Source of the DNA: Eumeta japonica
Taxonomy: Eukaryota > Arthropoda > Insecta > Lepidoptera > Psychidae
Reading direction: 5' to 3'
NCBI GenBank assembly: GCA_005406025.1
Contig: BGZK01000017.1
Coordinates: 248,001 to 312,000 of the forward strand
DNA: 64,000 bases
A program made the translations under genes and the position numbers. Under the pieces are notes generated by a model that did no database searches, was not told the DNA's origin, and saw only the letters and a list, made by a program, of their open reading frames with translations. Within the stretch, counting starts at the first letter, position 1. Each line of letters begins with the position of its first letter. This document shows positions 45,198 through 58,150 of this stretch, piece after piece.

Positions 45198-48100
45198 TAG
45201 TAAGTGTATAAAACTGTTATTAGACTAGGAGTTCTTTCTTGACAGTACATGATAGATCACTTCTCTTATTTCTTTTATTATCGAGTCTCTCGTTTGTTTA
45301 AATATCCGACAACACTAACTATTTACATGCAAATAAAAAAAGTTTCTTGTTAATGGAAGACAGATTTTTCGTTTTTTTGTCATTTACTTTTATTAATATA
45401 TATTATCCGTAAGAAAATAAATAATAATTAAAATAAGAAACAAATTAAAGTCCATTTACCAAAAAAAATTGCTGTGTAAATTTTTAAACGAACTAGGAAT
45501 TCGTACGTTTTTTTTGTTTTATTTATATTATCGAAAAATCTTTAATAACATAACAAATTACACTTTATCCAAAAATGACTTCTAGAAATAACATATGGCA
45601 TTTGAATTATTCAGTGTCTTCGTAGTACAAAAATGTTTATTATGATTAAAAAGATTTTAAAATACAGAAAGAAACGCGACTGATATACGTTGAGAATTTA
45701 TAAATGTCAATTGCGACATAATGTGGTAGTACCTCTTCACCTAACTGCTCATCCACAATTTTTTCCTAGCGTTATAGCGTGGATATTGATCCTTTTATAC
45801 ATCATATAGATACTGCAGTGTTGTCATTATCTATGTCAATATAAATATTGTACATCTATAAACAATACCAGATTGTGGTAATCCGTAGTAAGACGGTAAT
45901 GTAATTGGTAATTTATTGAACGTGTATTTTTGATGTACTGTATAACGACTTAGCCCAGAGCGCAATATTTTACTAACCTATTCCTTATAAGTTGAAATTT
46001 GTCAAAAGTCCCCATAGCAGTTTGTGACATTTATAAATACGATTTGTTAATACAAGATATTTATTTATCAGGTTTTTAAAATAAAAAAGAATGTATAATA
46101 GTATATGTAATTTTATTCTTAATGTATTAATTATAAAAATATGTATTTGGGTTTCATTACTTGTTGTAAATGACAAAAGGATACGGGTGGGTTCTAAATC
46201 CCTAAGTGTTCCGTGACCTATTTCGTGGATAGCCCTTAAGTCGCTATCAAAAATAGATACTAAAGCGTGTGGGTCGTTGTCGATAAAAAGGTTTTCCACT
46301 AAAATTACAATGTACGCAAAAGCAAAAAAAAAACATGCACCTTAAATTTATGGGTCACCAAATTCTATAAATTTAGTCTCAAATCGTGTACACGAATTTT
46401 AAAAATCAATATCTACCTTTAACCTTCGTGTTTAAATACCAGACTGTCATCGAGAGTTAAATTTTGGTAGGATATGAAATGCGCGTTTCGTACCATGAAA
46501 AATCGACATAGTGAAGTTATTTGCCGATTTTGAAAAAAAAAAATGAACCTGTCTCTATTGTCGCTATAAGATCTTCACGTAATAAATAAGTATATTGGTA
46601 CGATATATCATCATCAAGGTTCGAGAACTGAGAAAAAAAGAAAGGTAATAGATACATATCCAACTGTACTATAACACAAAAACATACCACGAAACCAGTA
46701 GGACGACTAACTGATCACACTTAAACCTCGCTGCGGATCGCACTGTGCTCGTTAACGCACTGATCGCCAAGAGAAAAGTAAGTAACTTTCGACATCCATA
46801 CTTCTCTGTATACATACCCGGATGCAACCGATCAAGATTTTTTTTTAATGTAAATAAAACCACAAATATTAATCAATGGGTAATCAATGTATCACGTTTA
46901 ACGAAAACGGATCTAGAATCCTTTGAAATATTTTGTCCAATAAAAATTTACAGGTAATGTAAACCACCTCGCCCACGCATTTCGCGATAAATAGCGAAGT
47001 CCTATTCTCTTCTTTGTTTATGAGTGTAGTTATTTTGATGTTTTATTATATTTTATGAGCGCAATTCGCAACAGTATAGTAAGCCTATTACTTCCACGCT
47101 GTTATGTTCGAGTAAAAAACAACGCAACCAATAAGTATATGAACTAGTTTCCTACTTGTACTTGTGTAAATTCTGATTCGCTCCTGTAAGTTATTTGTTT
47201 ATCAGTTATGCTATGTCAACATAACTTACGGTGTGTCTAAATAAGTACGGGTATTTTTATGCTCAGTGCTAGACACTGCGTACTGATTATATTGCAAATG
47301 TAAAAATAGTGTGTGTATTTTTACAAAGTGTTCGTAAATAGCTAAAATATAATAATTTCTGATCAAGAGTTCGGTCGCGTGTAGTTCTACTTAGGAAGCA
47401 ACAATTTGAGAACTATTAATTGTGGAGGACGTATTATTAAAAAAACGTAGCAGTTTTATAAAAAATCACGCAGCTCTGTTTTTTCAGGAAGGTGTATCAT
47501 CTCAATGAATGCATCTAAAACGAGAATTATTTTATTTGATGGCGCATGTTTGTAGAAACTTATTTTATTTAATGCTGCGCAGTTATTATTATTGCGGTAT
47601 ACGTTTTACGGCACAGTTATTAAGGTATATGTTTCATCGCGTTGAGATGGTGAAAGTCAGAGGTATGAAGACTAAAGGACGAAGGGTTTTAAGTACTTAT
47701 ATTTTTCTTTTGAGGTATACACGTAGTGCATGGGTAAAATATTATAACATTAATAATATGAATTTTCATTTCATCACAGTACGATGAAAAATATGCTTTC
47801 CAAATTTTAAGGACTGTAGCGATTAATAAATAAGGACTTTCATCTTAATCGATTAAAGGTTCAATGTGATTTAAATAAACAATTCAATGAAATAACTTAA
47901 CAAGCAAATAGGCAAGTAATTAAATAATAATTATTTTGTATTTGAAGACGTGTAATTACAATCTAATGCAGGCATCTTTTATAACATGTTTTCAATTTAC
48001 CGACAATACACAGCACAATTTACATCATTAAATGTTTGTAGCATAAAATCGATTGAACTTTTTGATATAGTTTGTTTAAGTTTGAAAATTAACTGCATTT

Positions 48101-48559
48101 GCTTAATTACATGTGTTTGTCTCTAAAAGGTAGACGTAGGTATAATGCTATCAGAAAATAGTGTGGTTTGAAAGACGTGGCGATCAGAGTAGAAAAAGGT
48201 ATATTGCGGCGGTTCGCCCGTATGGCAAGTTTGAATGAAAGTAGACTGACAAAAGAAAGTTATAAAGCGAATATGTGCCAAAAAATGGTTAGTAAGGAGA
48301 TATATACCACCGATCTTGTATAGATCAAATTGGTGGCATCGTAACCATGGATAAAGTTTTACCCATTTGTAATCGCCGAGTTTTCGTTGAAGCAATTAAT
48401 GGAGGTCAGTAGAGCGAGAGAGACATCCAAAGACCATACCATGTGAAAATCCGTGGTCCCTTCTGGGGAATATTCATTTCAAGATGATAATAACTGTTTC
48501 AATCATAACTTAGCCAAATTAATCTACAACTAATAAACATGAGTGTCCCCGAAAGCTTA
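45198..48559. other. Long gene-free stretch
   Basis: Frames of up to 104 codons (for example minus 45985-46299, minus 48123-48395 and plus 47509-47787) lack motifs and splice context. Nothing else recognised. Confidence 0.4.
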
Positions 48560-48800
48560 ATTTTACGACGTCCCAGCCGAGAAGGGGCGGGAGGGGGGTT
48601 GCGCGGCAGCGGTAAGTCATTAAGTGAATTTTCCAAGTGAACTCGCAGTAGGCGGCACGTAAAGTTAATCGATCCTCACGCGGCGGGTGCGCGCGCGCCG
48701 AACTGAGGGGCCATTAAAAGTACAGAACTTGGTATTCCACTTCACCTCGTTTCAGAAGATTCGGGCACGTTTATGAACTTCCACGCGATATTAGTACCGG
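48560..48800. other. G+C-rich island in A+T-rich DNA
   Basis: Contains 'aaggggcgggagggggg', 'gcgcggcagcggtaagtc' (a good 5' splice donor in context), 'cacgcggcgggtgcgcgcg' and 'ggccattaaaagtacag'. No open frame of note is present. It could be a conserved regulatory element, an untranslated first exon or promoter. The contrast with its surroundings is plain by eye. Confidence 0.45.
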
Positions 48801-49079
48801 ATTCGATCCGATTCGTATAAACATTGAATCTGTATCGTCCTTACTAATATTATAGATGTCAATGAGTGTTTGTTCATATGCTCTTCTTTAAGGCAGCGAC
48901 GAAAGAATGTATTACGTGATTATTTGCATATAGTTTATGAATTATTAAATTTATTTTATGATGCTGAATGGATTTGGATTAAATTTGTATGTTTTATATG
49001 TCTCATGTGTCTTAGATCTCGTAACAAAAATATTTTTTATTCTAGAAAATGATTGGTTTAGGTGCGGTAGTACCAAATA
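48801..49079. other. Gene-free gap
   Basis: One 60-codon frame, no motif. Confidence 0.3.
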
Positions 49080-49470
49080 ATAAATAATGTATAGCGACAA
49101 AATAGTGTCTCATAAAATGCAACTTATTATATGTCTATCTTTTTGTCTGTATGTCTTCTTATAACTCGACAAGACATGATCGATCCTGAGAAAACTTTGT
49201 ATGCTGATAGCACCTATCGTCATATAAAATACAAGTTAGAGTTTATTAGTCTGTCTATTTGTGTTTCTGCACCATTTCTTATAATTAGACAACAAATTAA
49301 CCGATTTTAATAAAATTTGAAGCAATGATAGGACACACCATTGCGTAAAATATAAGAAACCACGTACTCGTTAGTTTATTTTGTTATAACTCGATATGAG
49401 GTTATTCAATTTCTGTACGATTTGTTATATCATAGAATTCGGCGTCGCGTAAAATCTAAGCTGTAATCAG
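49080..49470 (+). repeat. Three diverged ~115 bp repeats resembling the family M unit
   Basis: Near 49110, 49222 and 49336 the pattern '.taaaatac/gc..', 'tagt..gtctg', 'ttataa.tcga' and 'gat.ttg.ta' recurs at roughly 115 bp. The layout resembles the family M minisatellite, but sequence identity is low, so it may be a separate family. Confidence 0.4.
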
Positions 49471-49946
49471 GTTTCATTTTGATAGCGTGAGTATCACTGA
49501 AATCATAAAATTCTTAAAACATCAAAATGGCGAATTTTATGCGCATTTAATATATAGGTTAAAAAAGTCTTTTTTTCCAATATCCTCGAGTGGGGTACTC
49601 ATAATAAAAGGCTTTAAAAGAAAAGTACGAAAATATTTACAATATATACAAGATGGAATCAATAATACATCTCTCCGCAAATATTCATAATGCCCTCCGT
49701 TTTTAAAGCAACTTTGCCAAAGTAACTATAATAAAAATATATCATTGAAAATATGCTTATAAATAATAATAAAATAATAAGTACGAAATGTTCGATCAGA
49801 CAGCGCAGACGCGCCGCACTCACACGCCGCTCACCTCGTGCCCCGCACCGCGCTCAGACACGTAACTGATGGGCTATGCGATTCTTAAAAAACTTGTCTA
49901 GACATTTACCTACAAATGACACTTGATGTTGTCAGTGATGTAAAGG
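49471..49946. other. Gene-free gap with G+C-rich patch
   Basis: A patch at 49795-49870 ('cagcgcagacgcgccgcac', 'ctcgtgccccgcaccgcgc') may be an old transposon 5' end; not identified. Confidence 0.35.
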
Positions 49947-49998
49947 TCGCCAATGACATTATTATAGTCATTGGCGACTATAATAATGTCATTGGCGA
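49947..49998. repeat. Perfect 21 bp inverted repeat with 10 bp loop
   Basis: The arm 49947-49967 (starting tcgccaatgacatt) is the exact reverse complement of 49978-49998. The loop, tcattggcga, is itself the reverse complement of the first ten bases of the left arm, so three copies of one decamer lie in alternating orientation. It lies about 70-100 bp upstream of the Jockey-like element. Confidence 0.9.
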
Positions 49999-50089
49999 TC
50001 TTAAACCAATCAAATCAAAATAGCATAGCTGTCTCCAACGGTACAGCTTCCGAGCGAGAACAGATTTTCAAATACGGGCCGTCTCATAC

Positions 50090-51545
50090 TCCGGACCGGA
50101 CACTTTCGAGAAACTGAAAATGTGCCGTGTCTTTGCCATTCAGAAAGCAGGCAAGGACCCCGAATCGCGACGAGCCAACGGTAGATCACGCTGCTGTCCA
50201 CATTGTCAAGCTATTCGAGAGTATCGCGCTGCGACATCTACACGGCCATCTGACTCCTAGACGGGAGCAGTTTGGGTTTCGCAGCGGACACTTAACTACG
50301 CTCCAGCTGGCAAGAGTCCTCCATCACATGGCCGCCGAACAGAACCGGGGTCGTCGCACCGTCGGAGTCTTCCTCGACATCGAGAAGGCGTTCGACCGAG
50401 TGTGTCACCCTGGACTGCTGTACAAACTGCTAAAGAATACACAAATCCCGTGTGGACAGTAGCGTCGTTCCTAGAAGGTCGCAGCTTCTTCGTTGCGGTA
50501 GAGGATGCGACCTCGGATCCACGACCCATCCACACCGTAGTACCACAGGGTAGCTGTCTGTCTCCGTGCTTATATGGAGTGTACATCGATGACATCCCCA
50601 CTCTCGCAGACCAACTACAGAACTGGGAGAAAGAAGTCGTACTCGCGCTATACGCAGATGACAGTGCATACCTCGCATCATCCCGTGGTGTTGACCTGGC
50701 TGTGGACAAGCTCCAGAGGGCCCTTGACCTATTGCCAGACTGGCTGGACAAATGGCGTGTCTCCGTAAACATTAGGAAGACGGCCGCCCTACTGACCGGC
50801 CAGCAGCGTACCATGCCACCGAAACAAGACTCCGGGGACAGGACGTGGAATGGCAGACTAAGGTGCGATACCTGGGCGTACAGATACACTGCTCCATGCG
50901 CATGACCGCTCAAGTGGAACATGTTATCCACCAGAGCAGAGCTACGCGGAGCATGCTGCGCCCAGTTCTCCGATCGCACCTACCGCTCCGAGCCAAAGTC
51001 GCCCTATATAAGGGCTACATCCGTTCCCGACTCACTTACGCGGCCCCAGCATGGTACGCACTCTGCTCTGCATCACAAAGAAAGAGGATCCAAGCCCAGC
51101 AGAACATCGCTCTACGGATGATCGTGGGAGCGGGTCGGTATGTCTTAAATGACGTCATCGTTCGCGATCTCTGCTTCGAAACCGTAGAGGAATTCATCCA
51201 GCGCATTGATCGCTGTACGATGTACAACATTACAGACCAGGGCCCCTATGAATTCCTCCGGAACATCGTACCAATCCACGAGAGGTCGCCGAGCGGCCAA
51301 CCCCTCCCTAGAGAACCCATCAGAACGCCTCCTCCCAAAAAGTAAAGCACAGATAATCTGTGAGAGCTAGACTTCAAGAATTGGATCCATGAAAGGGGAC
51401 CATTACCACTCAAACCGTCAGGGTCGTATCCCCGACGAGAAGACGCCCGGGCATGAGGCAACAATAAGCCCTCCGTCCCGTACCTGCGACCAGGAAATAA
51501 GATCTCGGATGACCCGCGAACGAACGGGCCGTTTCATCAATTGCT
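50090..51545 (+). pseudogene. Jockey-like non-LTR retrotransposon, 5'-truncated reverse transcriptase
   Basis: The reading starts inside the reverse transcriptase around 50110-50200 (A-I-Q-K-A-G-K-D-P-E-S, then K-L-F-E-S-I-A-L-R-H-L). It continues with E-Q-F-G-F-R-S-G-H, F-L-D-I-E-K-A-F-D-R-V (first catalytic Asp), V-V-P-Q-G-S-C-L-S-P, L-Y-A-D-D-S-A-Y-L (YADD, both Asp present), K-V-R-Y-L-G-V-Q-I and the thumb-side S-R-L-T-Y-A-A-P-A-W-Y. Frames change near 50450 and near 50855, so the protein is in three pieces (50127-50462, 50402-50905, 50845-51345). The stop is at 51343-51345, and a G+C-richer 3' UTR continues to about 51545. The endonuclease and ORF1 are missing, typical of 5' truncation during target-primed reverse transcription. 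Clade is from motif style. It is much G+C-richer than its surroundings, suggesting fairly recent insertion. Confidence 0.75.
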
Positions 51546-52017
51546 CTTAAATCAATCCATCTGAATGGTCACTCTTTGAAGAACGAATCTGGAAATTGCC
51601 GAAAATAGTATAAAAACGCAGCTGCATACTGCATTAAATCCTGAACGGCATTACAGTACTGCATTCTTTGCAATACAGTCTACAGTCTACTATAGTACAT
51701 CGCATATGTGTTAGTATATCGGAGGTGGAACTCTGCGCCTCTATAGAGACCTAGTGTTCAGAGGTATCATTTTGACGACCTAAATTGGCGAAGCGCCGCT
51801 CTTGCAAATAGTCAGCCGAGCAGCAAAAACCAAAACGTACCGTTAAACGTTCCATTTGCATGCACCCGGTCCGTCACATATAGTCCTATCAAAACGCGCT
51901 ATCGTTTCAATTCATGAAATAACTTAAGAGTCCTTATAGAAGGGCTGCCATTATTGTGAGCACCGTAAAGCGTTATATTATATAAATCGAATTTGAAAAT
52001 CTCTCTTTTGTAATAAT
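51546..52017. other. Gap between two retrotransposon relics
   Basis: Nothing recognised. Confidence 0.35.
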
Positions 52018-54490
52018 ACAGGCATATGCACCTACAAAGAACTCATCACAAGAAGACATTAAAAAATATATTATGACCTGGCGAAAGCTCACCACGCTGT
52101 GTCAACAAAATACATAATATCTATGAGGAATTTGAATACGCAGATTGGGATACCCAAAAAAACATGGACTCTCAGTGACCGGAGCATACGGCTATGGGAA
52201 TAGAACGAATCATGGTGAAAATGTTATGAGTACAACCTAAAAATAATTAATACTAACTTCAATTTGAAAAAATACTAACAGATGGACATGGATCTCTCCA
52301 GACAGTAATACTAGGAATGAGATAGATTACATCATGTGTACAAAACTCAACCTCTTCTCGATGTTTGAGGTAATCTCCTCATTCAACTTCGGTTAAGGCC
52401 AAAGATTAGTGAGAGTGACTATAAACCTAAAATCTACGAAAAAGAGTAGACGCAGCTATTCTAATACTTCAGCAATGTTGAAAACTTTGACAAAGCAAGA
52501 AACATACATCAAAAACTTAAGCATATACATATCAGAACCAATAGCACCAGCTGATAATTACGACGTCGCTGAATACTAACAAAAAATAACCCGCTTCATA
52601 TTAACAAGTTGAAAAAGCTCAAAAACTATGCAACACCGTAAAGACCTGTCTGAAGAAGCATTAAAATTAAAGAAAGAAAGCAATGAATTGTAAAATAAAC
52701 CAAAACTGAAAAAGGCAGATAAAAAAAATGAAAAATGTTTACAAATTAACTGGCACAGTAATAAGAAGATTCTACAATACCTATAGAATAACCACTATAC
52801 AAAGACACTTCAAAAAATCTAGACTTTTTCAAAAAGCGTACAGAGATCTGAACAAATCAAGAAATGGATTCTGTCACTTCAGCTCGGCTCTGCCAAATGT
52901 AACACCCGTATAGAAATCATAAATATAGCCACCGAGTTCTATATAAAGCTATAAAGTCAGCAGCACGAATTATAACCCAAAAGTTATCTCCGGCAAGGTT
53001 ATCTGCGCTGTTCAGGAGTTATGAGAATCTGAAATTCTGAAACAAATAAAAATCTAAAACGGAAAAGTGTCCGGGACCGGATGGAATCGCTAACGAATGC
53101 ATCAAATCGGCAAAGTCTCTACTATTAACACCCATCACGCTACTATGGAATAAAATCCTTAACGAAGAAGCTGTTCCGTTCTTGGAGTGATCCGGAAATA
53201 ATTCTACTCTACAAGAAAGGAGATCCAGCAAACAGGAAACTATAGTCCCATGAGCCTCATATTCCGTCTCTACAAATTATTCGTTTGTTGCTTACTAGAA
53301 AAAATATCTACAGACATTGACTTACACCAACCGATAGAGCAAGCGGAATAGAAGCGGTTTAAACGCGGTATATCATATTCAAGTGGTATATCAAGTGATA
53401 GAGAAATACTTAGAATTCCAGAAACCACTATATGTAGACTTCATAGACTACAAAAAGCATGTGATTCTATATCACATAATATCATCTGGAAAGCACTAAA
53501 TAACCAAAAATTAATGGAAAATACATAAACGTTATATGAAACATATATTCCAATAGTTCAAGTAAATTTAAACTTGATAGAATAGGTATAAAAATCAACA
53601 TTATGAGAAGTGTCAGATAAGGGATTCCGATTTCTCCAAAAATGTTCATATCAGCCCTACAATACATAACGGAAGAAGTACTATGGTCCAAGAAAATTAT
53701 TACCAATACAAACGGAAAGTTTCTGAGCCACCTGAGGTTTGCTCACGACATCATACTTTTTTCTGGAAACGCAAAACAACTGAAAAATATGATAAATGAG
53801 CTAAATCAAGTCAGTATTAAATCTGGACTGTAAATGAAATGGGAAAAAACGAAGATAATGACTAATTACCTCGAGATATCTGTTTTGGTAAAGGATATCC
53901 CTATAGAGCTTGCAAAAAAATATGTTTATCTAGGCAAACAAATTTCTCTCAGTAAAGAAAGAAATATAGAAGAATGATAATTATCTGGAAAAAAACACTG
54001 GCGTCACAAAGAAATTTTCAAGTCTCTGCTTCCAATATCATCAAAAAAGAAATAGTAATGAATTCAGAAATATTACCGTGTCTAACCTACGGTTGCCAGA
54101 ATTGGAAATTTTATCGCAAAACGAGTAATAAAGTACAGAGTAATAGAATACAGAGTAATAGAATACTCAAGGAGTCGCCTAGTTGCTTGGGTATTAAATT
54201 AAAGAAACGTAGAGATTCGTAAGAAAACCAAAGTAACTGATACGCTAATCTTCTCGCTGGCTAGGAAATGGAAGTGGGCAGGGCACGTAGCCAGGTACAA
54301 AGACGACGGGTGGACGGCACGAGTTGTTAAATGGCCAGAACTAAGAGATACAAAGGGAATAGGTCGACCTAGTGTACGTTGGGCAGATGAAATAGTAAAT
54401 TAGGTCGGTAGAAGTTGGCTGTCCAGAGCCAAAAACCAAGAAGCCTGGTATGCCTCGGAGGAGGCTTTTCTAAAAGGGAGTCCGCACAAA
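52018..54490 (+). pseudogene. RTE-type non-LTR retrotransposon, endonuclease plus reverse transcriptase, heavily decayed
   Basis: Pieces in correct order: endonuclease Q-A-Y-A-P-T-K-N-S-S-Q-E-D (52018), L-S-V-T-G-A-Y-G-Y-G-N-R (about 52170), W-T-W-I-S-P-D-S-N-T-R-N-E-I-D-Y-I (about 52290) and R-L-V-R-V-T-I; then reverse transcriptase Y-S-P-M-S-L-I-F-R-L-Y-K-L-F (about 53240), Y-V-D-F-I-D-Y-K-K-A style block (about 53440), F-L-S-H-L-R-F-A-H-D-I-I-L-F (about 53720), S-L-G-I-K-L-K-like block, and W-K-W-A-G-H-V-A-R-Y-K-D-D-G-W and G-R-P-S-V-R-W-A-D-E near the C terminus (54260-54400). The FADD box reads F-A-H-D, so one catalytic acid is lost. Dozens of stops and shifts show an old copy. The N-terminal end of the endonuclease is absent. 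Confidence 0.75.
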
Positions 54491-55504
54491 TTATGTAAAA
54501 ATTCAGTATATAATTATTTGCTATATTCTAATATTTTCCTTTTATGTTATATATAGTATAAAAATATAAACTTTTAAGTAAATTGTCATGTATCAGCTTT
54601 ATATACCGTAAAAGGGAACTGGAGTTTAATCTTTACTAACAAACGTGAGATTTATGCTCCATCGGAGAGTGACAAGTTTTTTTTCTAGCTGCCTGTCGCC
54701 GTGCTCTGTTGAGCAGCATCGCCTCTATGATCACACAGGTCTTAACTTCATATGAGTACACAAAATCAGCGTATAAGGCAAATAAAGGTTGGGATCAAAA
54801 ACAAAAACAGTAATTTATCATTAATCTACATTCAAATTATGCAGGGATTTCTTTCTATCAGATAAAAACTATTAAATTGTAGAGATACCAACTAATTTTT
54901 AATTTATACTCGTTATGTCGAACGCGCCGTCTTTGATGCCAATTTAGGATTCTACGATCTAACATCTTCAGTTATTTTAAGATAAATTTCATATTAAGAT
55001 GACTTTTATCTATAGTAATGTGTAGCCGAAGAAATAAACTTTATTGACGAAATAAATAGACATACAAAAGATGTAGGAAAGTGTCCATTTTTCATAATTT
55101 CTATATGGAACGAGGTCATCTACTCCAAAGAAACATGATAATATTCTTCGTAGCAATTGTACAAAGAACTCGCTAAAGCGCCACCCCGACGAGTGACGTA
55201 TCGCTTCCGTCCGTCATTATATGAATATCCCGTTCTGGACGCGCGTAAATATTGCTCGTATAATAATCATTTACCCTACACTAATTGGATTTGAAACAGC
55301 TGGGAATAAATATGGCGTTACCCGTATTTTTAATTTTTGCTTGAAATATTTAAATGAAGAAATTAATCCATCCGCAATATTGCTACGAACTGGGCTTACA
55401 AGCTAAATAATCAAAGTAGAAAATAGTGCTCCTACATAAAAATACTCGCAAGTAGTATTCTAATCCCCCCCTCCACCAAAAAAAAACAAGTGTTTACCAC
55501 TGCC
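54491..55504. other. Gene-free stretch
   Basis: Nothing recognised. The first part may be the 3' UTR of the RTE element. Confidence 0.35.
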
Positions 55505-55830
55505 CATGGGCACACACAACTCCTGAGGAGTCACCAGCGGTTTGCGGGTTCTTGGATAGAAATACATTGTCAAATAGAGGAGATTCGGCTGATGGATTGA
55601 GAGAGATTGGGGGTGGAATGGATCGGGAAGTGAGGCGATGGAGGGGAGAGTGGGTCACTGTAGTTCTCATTCACTTTACGAAATGCAAAAGAAGCGGAAA
55701 CGCTAAGGGTAGTTGTTACTTTACATCTATATTTTGTGATAGTGTGGTATTTCATCGGACAAGACGGATCATTTTCGCGCTGTAGCTAAGACAACCACGT
55801 CTTGATTCTATCAAAATTGGTTCAGCTTTA
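55505..55830 (+). repeat. Lepidopteran dispersed repeat, family L, copy 7
   Basis: Same orientation as 2190-2490; includes 'cccatgggcacacac', 'gaggagtcaccagcgg', a G+A-rich middle and 'gtgatagtgtggtatttc'. Frames on both strands here are by-products of the repeat. Confidence 0.6.
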
Positions 55831-57401
55831 TTTCTGCGATTTTTAAGTTAAGTGTAATTATTAAATATTTAAATACTATATTTAAATTATTAAATATTTA
55901 AATTATTAAATAATTTAAATATATTAAATAACTAAAATATATTTATCGGTTCTTTACTGAAATATTATATGTCGGTGGTGCTTTTAATTTTTTGCGAGTT
56001 TACTTTTCGCCCAGTCTCAACCACCTAACACTCGATAGAGTTATATTGTAATAATATAGTACAAGAAGAAATTACGCAACATAATTGTAAAAGTTGATTA
56101 TTAATTTTTCAACACGAAAATTATTTGAATATCTGTTGCAAATCCATAAAGCAAGATGCCATACATCAGGCTTATAGAAACAGCCAAAATAAACTAATCG
56201 AGCGGTTTCGACGTCTAATTAATTAAAGTCTCAGTTTCTTTAGTCGTAACCATATTCAATTCTTCATTTTTTACTGTTCATATTTTTGAAACTTCAACTG
56301 CATGTTCTCTAATATAAACACTAACTGATTATTAAATATAATGACCGAGCATCCGACTTTTGTTCGGCTTCTTTCTAGTTTGTTTTGGGAATATTATAAT
56401 TACCCACGGGAAAAGTCGCTCATGTCCACTTAAGTAATTAAGTGCTATATTGTAAAATTTAACTAAGTATCAAAAGTTAAATATTGCCTTTTGTAATTCA
56501 TATCATCTAGTGTCATTTGGTGTTGAGAATCTATAACATAGGAACAATGTTATTACTTCAAAAATTTTTGAGACGTCGCTAGATAAAGCAAGTTATAATA
56601 TTATTTTCGTTTTTTCAGATAATACGCCAACGTAGATTAACTTCATAGACAAAATTTTATAAAAGTATTGCCATCAAAATAGTTAGAGCCGTTTTCAAGA
56701 TAGCCATTTATAACTATATATTTAAGAATAGTTATTAGATATGATAGTATGACTTATAAGCTGATTTGCTGTTTAATTATTTTTGTACTTTATTTATAGT
56801 CCGGTATTAGATACATGTACCCTCATCTGTTATGTGACTATGACAAAGATTATATATTAGACAATATATACATTTGATAAATCCATAATGGGTTGCCTAG
56901 CTAAATCGCGGGCCGATGCTGCTATATAATTAAAATTGTATTTTTTTTTTATCAGTTTTCTAATGCTGAGTAACTGAAGAGGATATATTATTAACGCTCG
57001 CTCACCTGTTTACACCTGGCAACTTCATAGTAGTACTGAGAAGAATGCTGACTTATATTTCTAATATCTTTAAAATTCTTTATATCATATTCTCTCAGCT
57101 AATGCTCGATACGAACAGCAAAAACACGTGATTTGGCTAGGCAAACCCGTTTGAGATTTACCGATGTATACGTGGCGTACACGCCACTATTTCTTCACAG
57201 TAGGAAATTTCCCGAAAGGACGGTCAGCAGTGGCGTTTCGCTCCACGTGCGGCGCGTGCATTGTCTTACGATCGTGCACCCGCCGCGGGAGCGTATTATC
57301 AGTGGGGACCGCACTTCTATTTTTAATTTCGTGTTCTAAATAGTGGAAATTAACATCACATAAATTGGATAACATCTCAGTGTGCTCATTTCTAAAAACG
57401 A
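55831..57401. other. Gene-free stretch
   Basis: Begins with (ttaaat)n-like A/T repeats at about 55860-55930. A G+C-richer patch at 57215-57310 carries a 68-codon frame without motif. No gene called. Confidence 0.4.
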
Positions 57402-57420
57402 CCCTCTGATAAAATCTCAT
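57402..57420. repeat. Left copy of 19 bp target-site duplication
   Basis: CCCTCTGATAAAATCTCAT here is repeated exactly at 61354-61372. It marks the 3' junction (minus sense) of the 57421-61353 retrotransposon. Confidence 0.85.
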
Positions 57421-57649
57421 CATCATCATCATCATCATCATCGCTCGACCTTCAGCCAGTCGCAATGACTGAAAGGGACAAGTCCCGATACACCGAAGGG
57501 AGCGTAAATATCGGGGGGAGTGTAGATTCTATTCTGGATTAGGAGTGACGGGAGTTTGTAGAGCCAGCCGGTATTCGTGCAACCTTTAGCCAGAAACTGG
57601 ATTAAGGATGGGTAATAGATACTATAATATGTCAATAAATACAGTAGGA

Positions 57650-58150
57650 AGGGCAAGTTTCTTCCATTTGTCTTCCGTTCTCCGTTTTCTTTGCTTGGTG
57701 TAGAGCTTTCAGTGTTTGCTTCTGGATGTTGGTGGTTCGTCCGTAATCTTTAGTTTCTACGTTGCTCATCGCTAATGTGGCCTACTCCTTTAGTTTTGTT
57801 GTGATAAGTCATGTGTGTTCTAAGATAGCCTTTTTTCTTAAAGTTTGTTTCTTCAGTTAATCTTCATACTTCATTCTCTTTGCTTAGATAAACTTTTGGT
57901 GCTAGCGAGAGTTGGTATAATTCGTCCACAACCTTCCTAATCTTTAATTTGCTTTGTTCTTCTTAGTTCCCATTGTAGTAGCGTTTGTATGTATAAGAAA
58001 TCTGGAGTAAGTTTGTTTTCCCGTTAGTCTTCTATTCTTCATTTTCTTCACTCAGTGCAGAGCTTTCGGTGTCCGTTTCTGGGAGTTGGTATAGTTCATC
58101 CGCGGCTTTTTCATTTCCATTTTGTTATTAGTATTGTGATAATTGAGATC
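57650..58150 (-). repeat. Three diverged ~175 bp tandem repeats at the element's C-terminal end
   Basis: On the plus strand, units starting near 57655, 57840 and 58010 share 'gttt.ttc...tcttc', 'cattttctt', 'agagctttcggtg', a 'gagttggtat/gatgttggtg' block, 'ttcgtccgtaatc' and 'atttcc'. The third overlaps the C-terminal codons of the 58052-58501 frame, so the repeats extend or duplicate the end of the reading frame and 3' UTR. Confidence 0.6.

Noticed and set aside
50296..50979. 227-codon minus-strand frame
   Set aside because: It is the antisense shadow of the G+C-rich Jockey-like reverse transcriptase.
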